A DNA stretch of 64,000 bases from Clostridiales bacterium. GTDB taxonomy: Bacteria; Bacillota; Clostridia; Oscillospirales; Acutalibacteraceae. Shown here in pieces: positions 7,032 through 15,900 of the stretch (position 1 is its first letter; every line of letters begins with the position of its first letter). Below the pieces are notes generated by a model. It was not told where the DNA came from, did no database searches, and saw only the letters and a list, made by a program, of their open reading frames with translations. A program made the translations under genes and the position numbers. The stretch spans positions 1 to 64,000 of the forward strand of contig DULI01000007.1 of NCBI GenBank assembly GCA_012840445.1, in the 5' to 3' direction.

Positions 7032-9269
7032 TTATAACTCCAATTGTTCGCCCATTTCTTCCGAATCGGGCAGTTTCCCAGCTGCGGGCAGGCTTTTGGG
7101 CATATACCTGTGTGGGTTTACAAGCAGCCCTTCCGTGTATACCCTGACAGATTTGAGCCTGTGGGATTTTCGCTGGGTCATTACAACAACGCCGATGGTA
7201 TTCCTTGTGGTTTTGGGAGAAAGCATGCCGGTGTGAATAAGCAGTATGCGGCCGCTGGTTGAGCTTAACAAAATCTCGGTGTCCTGCGGTATGAACAATA
7301 CATCGCACAGCTTGAATTTATCGCTGTAGGCGCCAATGAGCTTTTTGCGGTTGGTTTTGGTTTGGTAGGACTGCAGCGGAACCTTTGCAATTCTGCCGTT
7401 TTCGAAACAGAAGAGCATGTAGCCCGAATAATCATCTGTTACCACCATGTAGATAGCCTTTTCGTCCTCTTCCATTCCGAGTTTTGCGGGTACATAGTCG
7501 CCAAGCACGCTCGCCTTGGTGTCCTCAAAGTCGGAAACGCTGCATTTGTATACCTGGCATTTGTCGGTGAAAAACAGAAGGTCCTTAGCATTGCTGGACA
7601 GCAGCGACTGGCAAATGCTGTCCCCTTCCTTTAGTTTGTGCTCGCCGCTCATCCTGAGGGACAGGGGAGTTATTTTTTTGAAGTAGCCTTCTTTAGTAAA
7701 GAACAGGTGGACGGGGTAGTCCTCTATCTCCTGTTCGGGTTCTTCAAAATCCTCTTCGGTAAGATGGATTATGGCAGTCTTGCGCGGTTTTGCGTATTTT
7801 TTGATTACCTCCTCGAGCTCCTCTATAATAATCGCATGCACCTTGGACTTGTCGTCCAAAATATCCTGCATCTTGACAATGTCCCGCTCGAGATTTTCTA
7901 TATCTTCAAGGCGGTTTAAGATGTATTCCCGGTTCAGGTGCCTTAATTTTATCTCGGCCACATATTCGGCCTGTTTTTCGTCTATGCCAAATCCAATCAT
8001 TAAATTGGGCACGACGTCCTTTTCCTCTTTGGTCTCGCGTATAATCTTAATCGCCTTATCGATATCAAGCAGGATTTTGGAAAGGCCTTTAAGCAGATGG
8101 AGCCTGTCCTTTGCCTTGGAAAGCGAAAAGAAGACACGCCGCCTTATGCAGTCGGTACGGAAGGCTATCCATTCGGTGAGCAGCTCGGGAACGCCCATTA
8201 CCCTTGGCGTGCCGGCTATCAGCACGTTGAAGTTGCAGGAAAAGGTATCCTGCAGAGGCGTTAACCTGAACAGCGTCTGCATCAATTTGTCTGGGTCGGT
8301 GCCGCGCTTTAGTTCAATGGTGATTTTAAGGCCCGAAATCCCAGTTTCGTCCCTTACATCGTTAATGCCTGTGACCTTTTTCTGCTTTATAAGCTCGATA
8401 ATCTTTTCGATTATGGCCTCTACCGTTGTGGTGGGCGGGATTTCGGTGATGTCTATGCAGTTTGCGGATTTATCGAAAGTGTATACCGCCCTTATTTTCA
8501 CGCTTCCCCGTCCGGTTTCGTATATCCTTTCAAGCTCCTGGCGGTCATATATAAGCTGCCCGCCGGTGGCAAAATCGGGGGCCAAAAGCGTGTCGGCAAT
8601 TTTGTGGTCTTTGTTTTTTATAAACTCTATTGTGGTGCGGCAAACCTCTTCAAGGTTAAAAGAGCTGATAGAGCTTGCCATGCCCACCGCAATACCGGTA
8701 TTCGCGTTGACAAGTATTGACGGGAAGGTAACAGGCAGGAGTGTGGGCTCCTTCATGGTGGCGTCGTAGTTATCGACGAAATCCACCGTATCTTTGTCGA
8801 TGTCCTTAAACAGCTCTGCGCAAATCGCTGAAAGTTTTGCCTCGGTATAACGGGAGGCGGCGCACTGCATGTCCCTTGAATAGGACTTGCCGAAATTTCC
8901 CTTGGAGTCAACATAAGGGTGTAGCAGCGCTTCATACCCTTCGGACAGGCGGACCAGTGTGTCATATATGGCGGCGTCCCCATGCGGGTTAAGCTGCATG
9001 GTGCGGCCGACTATGTTTGCTGATTTTACCCTTGGTCCGTTGAGCAGGCCCATAAGGTACATGGTATACAGCAGTTTCCTGTGGGAAGGCTTAAATCCGT
9101 CTATCTCGGGAATGGCGCGGGAGACTATTACGCTCATGGCGTAGGGCATGTAGTTTTTTTCTATAGTTTCGGTAATAGGCTGTTCCACAACCTCGCCCGC
9201 GCCTGCTATATACACAGTGTCGCTTAAAGTTTTGGGTCCGTCAGACTGCTTATTTTTCCTAGGAGCCAC
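7032..9269 (-). CDS. parC: Type IIA topoisomerase subunit A (divergent ParC/GyrA)
   Basis: This is the breakage-reunion subunit of an ATP-dependent type II topoisomerase, acting with the ParE-like product of the gene upstream. The catalytic tyrosine lies in CAASRYTEAKLS (about residue 138). A winged-helix core, a coiled-coil tower (about residues 380-500) and a degenerate C-terminal beta-propeller (about 540-710) follow. The 745 residues fit the clostridial ParC-like group better than true GyrA, and the GyrA-box is not obvious. At the quinolone-sensitive position the usual HGDS is HGDA. The gene begins 12 bases after parE stops, so the two are co-transcribed. Whether it relaxes, decatenates or supercoils cannot be read from sequence. 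Confidence 0.88.
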   Translation of the reverse strand: MAPRKNKQSDGPKTLSDTVYIAGAGEVVEQPITETIEKNYMPYAMSVIVSRAIPEIDGFKPSHRKLLYTMYLMGLLNGPRVKSANIVGRTMQLNPHGDAAIYDTLVRLSEGYEALLHPYVDSKGNFGKSYSRDMQCAASRYTEAKLSAICAELFKDIDKDTVDFVDNYDATMKEPTLLPVTFPSILVNANTGIAVGMASSISSFNLEEVCRTTIEFIKNKDHKIADTLLAPDFATGGQLIYDRQELERIYETGRGSVKIRAVYTFDKSANCIDITEIPPTTTVEAIIEKIIELIKQKKVTGINDVRDETGISGLKITIELKRGTDPDKLMQTLFRLTPLQDTFSCNFNVLIAGTPRVMGVPELLTEWIAFRTDCIRRRVFFSLSKAKDRLHLLKGLSKILLDIDKAIKIIRETKEEKDVVPNLMIGFGIDEKQAEYVAEIKLRHLNREYILNRLEDIENLERDIVKMQDILDDKSKVHAIIIEELEEVIKKYAKPRKTAIIHLTEEDFEEPEQEIEDYPVHLFFTKEGYFKKITPLSLRMSGEHKLKEGDSICQSLLSSNAKDLLFFTDKCQVYKCSVSDFEDTKASVLGDYVPAKLGMEEDEKAIYMVVTDDYSGYMLFCFENGRIAKVPLQSYQTKTNRKKLIGAYSDKFKLCDVLFIPQDTEILLSSTSGRILLIHTGMLSPKTTRNTIGVVVMTQRKSHRLKSVRVYTEGLLVNPHRYMPKSLPAAGKLPDSEEMGEQLEL

Positions 9270-9281
9270 TTGTTACATCTC

Positions 9282-11264
9282 CTAACTTACATCAAGTTCG
9301 TCCAAATATTTATATCCGTTTTGGGCAATGAATTCCTTTCTTCCCGCAAGGTTATCCCCAAGCAGCAAATCAAACATTTCGAAGGTGCGCTTTACATCCT
9401 CGGGCAGCACCTTGATAAGCCTGCGGGTTTTGGGGTTCATGGTGGTGAGGTTCATCATGTCGGGCTGGTTTTCGCCAAGGCCCTTTGAGCGCTGGATTGT
9501 GTACTTCTGTCCCTTGATTTTTTCAAGTATCTCTAATTTTTCGCCCTCGTCATAGGCAAAGTAGGTCTTATCCTTCGTCCTTATTTCATACAGCGGGGTT
9601 TCGGCAATATACACCTTGCCGCTGGCTATCAGTGTAGGCATGAGCCTGTAAAACATCGCAAGTATTAGGGTCCTTATCTGGAACCCGTCAACGTCGGCGT
9701 CAGTGCAGATAATGATCTTGTTCCATTTTAGCTCTGACAAATCAAAATTGGACAAATCCTTGTTTGTCTTGGATTTTACCTCGACTCCGCAGCCGAGGAC
9801 CTTTATTAAATCGGTAATTATATCATTTTTAAATATTTTGGCGTAGTCGGCCTTAAGGCAATTTAGTATTTTGCCGCGCACGGGGATTATCGCCTGGAAA
9901 TTGGGGTCACGGGCGAGCTTGCAGGAGCCCAGCGCCGAATCGCCCTCCACAATAAACAGCTCTCTTTCCGAGACATCGCGGCTTCTGCAGTTGACAAACT
10001 TTTCCACCCTGTTTAGCAGGTCGTTGCCCGACTGCATGGTCTTTTTAATGTTCAGCCGTTCCCGTTCGGCCCGCTCGCGGCTGCGCTTGTTGACCAGAAT
10101 CTGGTCAACTATTTTTTCGGCTTCTGCCTTGTTTTCTATAAAGTAAACCTCGAGCTGGTGCTTGAAGAAATCGGTCATTGCCTCTTGTATAAACCTGTTG
10201 GTAATGGCTTTTTTTGTCTGGTTTTCATAGGAGGTCTGGGTTGAAAAGGAGGAAACGACCAGTACCATGCATTCCTCTATATCAGCAAAAGAAATTTTAC
10301 TTTCATTTTTTTGGTACTTATTGTTCTGCCTAATATAGCTGTCTATTTGTGACACAAATGCGCTGCGGACCGCCTTTTCTGGCGCGCCGCCGTATTCCAG
10401 CCAGCTTGAGTTGTGGTAGTACTCTTTAAGCTGTTTTTTGTTTGAAAAAATTAGCGCCGCAGTGATTTTGACCTTGTATTCGGGCTTGTCCTCCCTGTCG
10501 CGGCCTTTGCGCTCGGTCTCCCAGTACTGCAGCGTGGTAAAGACGTCGTCCCCCACGTATTCCAGCAGGTAGTCCTTTATTCCGTTTTCGTAATAGAATT
10601 CATAGGTATCGAATTTTCCATTGTTTTCGTTCCTTAAAATGAAGCGCAGGCCCGGGTTGACAACTGCCTGTCTTTTCAGCATATCCATGTAATATTCAAG
10701 GGGAATGTCTATATCGGTAAACACCTGAAGGTCGGGCTTCCAGTGGGTTTTTGTCCCCGTGTCCTTACCCGAATAGGGTTCCTTTTTAAGCCCGCCTATG
10801 TTCTGCCCGTGCTCGAAATGCAGGTTGTATTTGTACCCGTCACGCTTTATTTCCACATCCATAAACTCTGACGCGTACTGCGTGGCGCAAAGTCCAAGGC
10901 CGTTAATGCCGAGGGAATACTCATAGCTTCCGCCCTCGTTGGTGTTATACTTGGCGCCAGCGTACAGCTCGCAGTAAAGCAGTTCCCAGTTGTAGCGGTT
11001 TTCGTTTTTGTTAAAGTCAACCGGAACGCCTCTGCCGAAATCCTGCACTTCAATAGACTTGTCCGCGTAGCGGGTTACGATTATTTTATCCCCGTAGCCT
11101 TCACGGGCCTCGTCTATGGAGTTTGATATAATCTCGAAAACCGAATGCTTGCATCCATCCAGGCCGTCTGACCCGAAAATGACGGCCGGGCGTTTGCGCA
11201 CCCTGTCGGCGCCCTTTAGAGAGGAAATGCTCTCGTTTGTATATTTCGAGGCTTTTTTAGGCAT
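9282..11264 (-). CDS. parE: Type IIA topoisomerase subunit B (divergent ParE/GyrB)
   Basis: This is the ATPase and TOPRIM subunit that pairs with the downstream subunit A. The GHKL ATPase is seen in NSIDEAREGYGDK and FGRGVPVD near the N terminus. The TOPRIM domain has its glutamate in FIVEGDSALG and a DxD in CTDADVDG (about residues 430-530). KGLGENQPDMM lies near the C terminus. The N-terminal RPAVIFGSDGLDG replaces the usual RPGMYIGS, marking a divergent group. I chose ATG at 11264, preceded by AAGGGGA. The upstream TTG overlaps the -35 box of the promoter at 11311-11339 and cannot be a start. Confidence 0.88.
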   Translation of the reverse strand: MPKKASKYTNESISSLKGADRVRKRPAVIFGSDGLDGCKHSVFEIISNSIDEAREGYGDKIIVTRYADKSIEVQDFGRGVPVDFNKNENRYNWELLYCELYAGAKYNTNEGGSYEYSLGINGLGLCATQYASEFMDVEIKRDGYKYNLHFEHGQNIGGLKKEPYSGKDTGTKTHWKPDLQVFTDIDIPLEYYMDMLKRQAVVNPGLRFILRNENNGKFDTYEFYYENGIKDYLLEYVGDDVFTTLQYWETERKGRDREDKPEYKVKITAALIFSNKKQLKEYYHNSSWLEYGGAPEKAVRSAFVSQIDSYIRQNNKYQKNESKISFADIEECMVLVVSSFSTQTSYENQTKKAITNRFIQEAMTDFFKHQLEVYFIENKAEAEKIVDQILVNKRSRERAERERLNIKKTMQSGNDLLNRVEKFVNCRSRDVSERELFIVEGDSALGSCKLARDPNFQAIIPVRGKILNCLKADYAKIFKNDIITDLIKVLGCGVEVKSKTNKDLSNFDLSELKWNKIIICTDADVDGFQIRTLILAMFYRLMPTLIASGKVYIAETPLYEIRTKDKTYFAYDEGEKLEILEKIKGQKYTIQRSKGLGENQPDMMNLTTMNPKTRRLIKVLPEDVKRTFEMFDLLLGDNLAGRKEFIAQNGYKYLDELDVS

Positions 11265-11310
11265 TAACACTTTCCCCTTAAAAATATTTAGACTATGCAA
11301 GTACAATACA

Positions 11311-11339
11311 ATATTATCTATATTTTGTGCCAGTGTCAA
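11311..11339 (-). promoter_or_regulatory. parE-parC promoter
   Basis: TTGACA (11334-11339) and TAATAT (11311-11316) lie 17 bases apart on the minus strand, giving a leader of about 40 bases to the parE ATG at 11264. Confidence 0.7.
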
Positions 11340-11503
11340 GTATTGGCGCTATATTTGCCTGTTTGTGGGGTTTAAGCTGTAATTTAGTATGCATATTAAA
11401 AATGACCCGATTTAGCCGCAAAAACCTTGCTTAAGCAAAAAAGCGTATTATTTGCTTTTCCAGTCAAATTGGCCCGCAACCAAGGGCGAGCAATATATAT
11501 TTT
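11340..11503. other. Non-coding gap upstream of parE
   Basis: No coding frame with family-like content is seen on either strand. A short palindrome TTGCTTAAGCAA occurs near 11429-11440. Otherwise the stretch holds only the upstream side of the parE promoter and leads into the terminator at 11504-11530. Confidence 0.5.
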
Positions 11504-11530
11504 AAAAGGCCGCTTTACAGCGGTCTTTTT
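11504..11530. terminator. Terminator after the metallophosphoesterase gene
   Basis: GGCCGCT pairs with AGCGGTC (one G-T pair) around TTAC, with A-tracts on one side and T-tracts on the other, so it can work in both directions. It lies about 30 bases past the ancestral stop codon of the metallophosphoesterase (11562-11564), but about 155 bases past the premature stop. This supports 11562 as the original gene end. Confidence 0.65.
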
Positions 11531-11561
11531 AAGTGCGGCGAACAAGAAACTGTTAGCTGTT

Positions 11562-11684
11562 TTAGGCATTATCTATAATGTAATTTGCAAAGGCATAATA
11601 CTGCATATTCTTAAAATCAACGCCTCGCAAAACGGTAACGTTGTCATATACATCCACAACATAGCCTTCAGAATCATCCAGACA
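11562..11684 (-). pseudogene. Detached C-terminal coding remnant of the metallophosphoesterase
   Basis: After the TAA at 11685-11687 the same reading frame continues for 40 more codons to a second TAA at 11562-11564. The encoded peptide begins CLDDSEGYVVDVYDN and contains VLRGVDFKN, the type of C-terminal beta-strand ending common in secreted calcineurin-like phosphoesterases. It has no start codon or ribosome-binding site of its own. I read it as the original C terminus, cut off by a single nonsense change or a base error. Confidence 0.7.
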
Positions 11685-12806
11685 TTAGGTTAGCCTCCCG
11701 TCTATATAATCGCGCGGGTATGTGATGCTAGGAATATGCACCATGGTGCAGTATTTTCCGTCGCCGCCGTAAATATTAATGTCCCGGTTTAAATACTGCA
11801 AATAAAATTTCCAGTGGCTGTGGCCGCTGAACCAGATTAGGTTCCGGTATTTCGACATAAGATTGCGGAACCTTTTTTCGTCCGCCGTGCCCTCTGTAAA
11901 CCAAAGCTCGTAAACGCCGTTTCCGTCCGGATAATAAATATTGCCGCAGGTATTATTCAAAAAAACGTGCTGAAAAAGATAGACCCTTTTTCCTTTGTTT
12001 GCTTCAAGCTCTTTTTCAAGCCAGTCGAGCTGTTCTTTGGTTAAAATTTCGCTGGACGGGCTTTGGAAATCCCATTTACTGGTGCTGATAAATACAAATC
12101 TGTCTTCGCAATAGTCAAAGGCATAGCAAAGGCCATGGCCTGTATACATCTCCCAAAGGTTTTCATCTATGCCGCCCTGTGCGTCGTGGTTGCCGGCTAT
12201 GGCATATACCGGCATTGTGCTGCTGTAAGGGCTTACGATGGTTTTGTATGAATCAAGCTCGGCAATATCGCCGTTATGGGTAATATCCCCCGCAACGCAG
12301 ACAAACGCGCAGCCGTAATCTTTAAGGAAATTAAGGGCCTTTGAAAAACTTTCGGGTCTTGTATTAAGGTGAATATCAGAAACCGCGCCAAAGGAATACC
12401 TTTTTGCGCCAAAATTCGGAAGTTTATAGGCCGGGATTTGATAAACCAGGCTGTGAACAGGTTTGCCGTTACTGTATGCTATCAGTTGCAAAGCTCCTTC
12501 GGGAATGGCAGTGAATTTTTGAATTTCGATGGTCGTGGGCCTGCCTGCCTCAAGAGTTGCGGTTGCCAGTTCCGAATAATTATCCAGTTTTCTGCCGCCT
12601 CTGCCCCAGTAAAGCTTTACTTCGCCGTTCATTGTGTCAGAAAGAATGGTTATTTTGCCGCCAGCGTTGCCGTTTTGGTCGGAATAATACTGGTAGGTTA
12701 TGCTGTTTGCCGCTGCCTGTGCAGTTATTGTATCAACACTGACCGAACAAAAAAGAGACAGGCGTATTACTAATAAAAATGCAAAAGCCTTATACATAAT
12801 TTTCAT
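11685..12806 (-). CDS. Secreted calcineurin-like metallophosphoesterase, truncated by a premature stop
   Basis: The enzyme probably hydrolyses phosphoesters outside the cell; the substrate is unknown. An N-terminal signal peptide (about residues 1-32) ends near AQAAA. A beta-rich region (about 33-135) precedes a metal-binding phosphoesterase domain with all motifs: SDIHLN, CVAGDITHNGD, IAGNHD, FQHVF and SGHSHW. The frame stops with TAA at 11685-11687 right after YPRDYIDGRLT, yet continues in the same frame with conserved-looking sequence to 11562. The metal ligands are intact, so the shortened 373-residue protein may still fold, minus one terminal strand or two. It neighbours another secreted protein gene but has its own spacing and no shared operon signal. 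Confidence 0.8.
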   Translation of the reverse strand: MKIMYKAFAFLLVIRLSLFCSVSVDTITAQAAANSITYQYYSDQNGNAGGKITILSDTMNGEVKLYWGRGGRKLDNYSELATATLEAGRPTTIEIQKFTAIPEGALQLIAYSNGKPVHSLVYQIPAYKLPNFGAKRYSFGAVSDIHLNTRPESFSKALNFLKDYGCAFVCVAGDITHNGDIAELDSYKTIVSPYSSTMPVYAIAGNHDAQGGIDENLWEMYTGHGLCYAFDYCEDRFVFISTSKWDFQSPSSEILTKEQLDWLEKELEANKGKRVYLFQHVFLNNTCGNIYYPDGNGVYELWFTEGTADEKRFRNLMSKYRNLIWFSGHSHWKFYLQYLNRDINIYGGDGKYCTMVHIPSITYPRDYIDGRLT

Positions 12807-12893
12807 TCAAGCGACAGTCCTTTTCTCATAATAGAAGGTGCTAAGTGTATTTTATTAATAGTTTAGACAATTTATTTTTTTTTTTACAAAATA

Positions 12894-12925
12894 TTAAAAT
12901 GCCCCGTACTAGCGGGGCATTTTAA
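12894..12925. terminator. Terminator after the dockerin gene
   Basis: ATTAAAATGCCCCG and CGGGGCATTTTAAT form a perfect stem around a 5-6 base loop. A T-run follows on the minus strand side, and the stem ends are A/T-rich on both sides. It separates the dockerin gene from the metallophosphoesterase. Confidence 0.8.
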
Positions 12926-12938
12926 TAAAAAGTCGCAT

Positions 12939-15900
12939 TTATGAATCCTGGTTCATTATGAGGCCTCTGATGGCGACAATATCAGTAACGGTTAATCTAC
13001 CGTCTTTATTAAGGTCGCCTGCGTCAAACACCTGCTTCTCAGGTTCTTCGTTATTCATGATAATGCCGCGCAGTCCGACAATATCGGTTACAGTTACCCT
13101 GCCGTCTCCGTTTAAATCCCCCGGGATGTAGGCCGGCTTCGGAACATCGCTGTAAAGCTCTATTTCAGAAAGCTGGAGGACGCCGGCGCCTGCGGCGGAA
13201 AATATCTTGAGGACATAGTACTGGTATTCTGCAGGGTTATCCACCTTAAAAGCGAATCCGGTGTAGTCTACATCTGGCAGGTTTGCAGCATAAACCGCGT
13301 CGATTACGTTCCAGTTTTCAGCGTCATTCGAGCCGCACAGCACCCATTTTTGGGGGTTGCGCCCTGTGAACCGGGAATTGTCGTTGGCGGTATAGATGAC
13401 ATATGAGAATACCTTTACCGGCTGTTTCATTTTCCAGGCTATTACGGCTGGTTTAGTGCTGGTGCAGAATTTTGTGGTGGTCTTGCCGTCTAAAATGAGC
13501 GAGCAGGTTTCGTTATTTGCAATTGCCTCGGTGCCGTTTGCCGATTTATCAATTACATATTCTGAAAAGGAGATGTATTTAAGCACCTCGTCAAGGTCAA
13601 CATGCGGCTCTTCGGAAACGGGGATTAGGCTTTCGTCCAAATCGGGTATTGTAAAATACAAGCCTTCGCGGTAGCTTGGAAGGGTTTCGTATTTTAGCTC
13701 GCCGTCTTCGACATAAATCTTATAGGTATTCGGGTCGGCAAACAGAGGGGTTGCGTTTTCCGCCGCGTTGATTACCCCGAGGTATTTATTCCTATTGCCG
13801 GAATTCTCGCCTGCATTTTCTTCCGAGTTGGGGAACAAAGCCAAAGGCGCTGCAATCGCAGCGTAAAGCTGCGGCAAATCATTATAGCCGTGGTGGGAAA
13901 CCTGCACAGCATCGCTTTTGAGTGTATCGTTCTTGTACATTTTTAAGATAGTGCTTTGCCCCAGCGTATCGGTATCGCCGAGAATCATAAAGGACTTGCC
14001 GTCGATTGTGATTCTGATAATTGTGCTGCTGTCGTTGAAGTTGGAAATGCTGGTAGTTCCGGACTCGTTTACCATATCCTCATGCGTCAAGAGGACCTCG
14101 AACCCGACACCTTGAAGGCTAAAGCGCTGGCCGGTATGAAGTTTTACATGTTTGCAGTCGGGGAAGTGTTTATTAAAGGTATCCTTCATAAGGAAGGTGC
14201 CGGCGTCGTATCCGTTTGGCATGGTCTGGAAGGAGGGGATGTTGAAATATGTGGCCTGGATGTTTAAATACTCGTGATATTTTTTGACGAACGCGTGTGC
14301 AAAATACACATGATCCCCATGGGCATGGGTAAAGTACCAGCCCTTTATGTCAATAGTAGTGCCCGGCTCTTTGCCTGTGATATCGTAGGCAAAGTCTAAA
14401 AAGGCCTCCAGCGCGGCATTGCTACTTTGCCGCTCGTGCCCGCCGTCTATTATAAAGAGGCTGTTATCGGCAAGCTTAATGACCATGAGCGCGCCGCAGT
14501 CTATCTGCCAATAGTCGGTTTTGGTGGTCTGGCCCTCGCCATGGGTGTAGTCTATGCTGTATAGATAAAACTCGGTGTTGCTGTCTCCAATTTCCGAATC
14601 AAGTTCAGATAGCAGCACGTTTGTAGAATTGTCTTCTATTATACGGGTCTGCTTTGAGTAGGCGGTGTAGTAGATATAGTAGAATTTCTGGCCGTTTTGC
14701 AGGCCGTAATGGATGTTGCCGTCTATCCCGGAATGTGAGATGACATTAAAGCCAATGTTAGTAAGGCGGTTTATATAATTTATAAACGACTCTTCATTAG
14801 TAGAACTTACAACCACCATTTTTGAGTCTTCGTCCGTAACAGACTGCTGGTCGTTGGCAAGGCCCGGGCCGCAGTTGTAAATCTGGCTGACCACGCCGTC
14901 CGGGTAATTTGGAAGCCCTTCGATGGGTATTTCCACACCGGTTTTGTCGATTACATCGTCTGCGTTAAGGGTTGTGGTAAATACAGTGTTTCCATCGAAT
15001 TTGGCGGTGATTTTTGCCGCAGTCCATACATCATCTGGAATGCTGTGCATTGCGGCAGTGTACAGTTTGGCCCCGTCGGCTGCGACATAGGTTTTATCGG
15101 CTACTTTTACCCTGCCGCTTTCAACAAGTTCTTTTTCAAGCAGCGCGGACGAACCGCCCTCGAGTGTGGCGGTGATTTGAAGCCGGTCGGCCGGATGGCT
15201 TGACCGGAATACGAAATATAAATTGTGCCGCAGGCTGCCTGCAGGTTCAATTTCAATAAATCCGCTGTTGTCGTTTTCAATGACATTTTCTTTTTCAAAA
15301 TACAAAATCGGGTAACCCCCTGTTGGATTTGCGGCGTATGCCCTAGCCCCCTCCTCGGTGGCTGTGATTTTTTCATAAAGATCTGAAGGCGAGCTGAAAG
15401 CGGTGCCGGGCACGCCTGTTGACACATTTGCCGCATTTAATTCGGTTTCGTATTCGCTTCTGCCTTCCATGTAAAAGTTTTTAAAAGTACCATGCGAGGC
15501 ATTGCGCACAACGCAGATTTCAGCCTCAAGCGGATTTTCGCTTGCATTGTAGCAGTATGTAACCTCAAGCGTGTTGGAAGAACTTAAATTGGCATAGCCA
15601 AAAATACCGTAAAAATTGCCGTACCCCTGACGCGCGACGGTAGACCCGTCGTCGGTATATTCTATTACATTGCCAAGATTATAGCAAAAGTTTATAACCC
15701 CGCGTTTTATATATCCAATGATTCCGGCTGAACGTTCGCCTTCGGTTCTGTATCCCGTTATATCCCCTTTGTTAGCGCAATAGGTTATATTTGCAAAGGT
15801 AGCAGCGGTGTTGACCGATGTCTGGCCGACTATGCCGCCGACATTGTCTGCCCCGCCGGTAACCGTGATATGGCCGTTATTTATGCAGGAGGTAATATAT

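Noticed and set aside
11685-11687. Recoded stop (selenocysteine or pyrrolysine) in the metallophosphoesterase
   Set aside because: The codon is TAA, which is not used for either amino acid; nonsense change or base error is simpler.
11427-11693. Plus-strand 88-codon open frame
   Set aside because: It is antisense to the metallophosphoesterase tail and runs through the terminator at 11504-11530, and has no family-like sequence.
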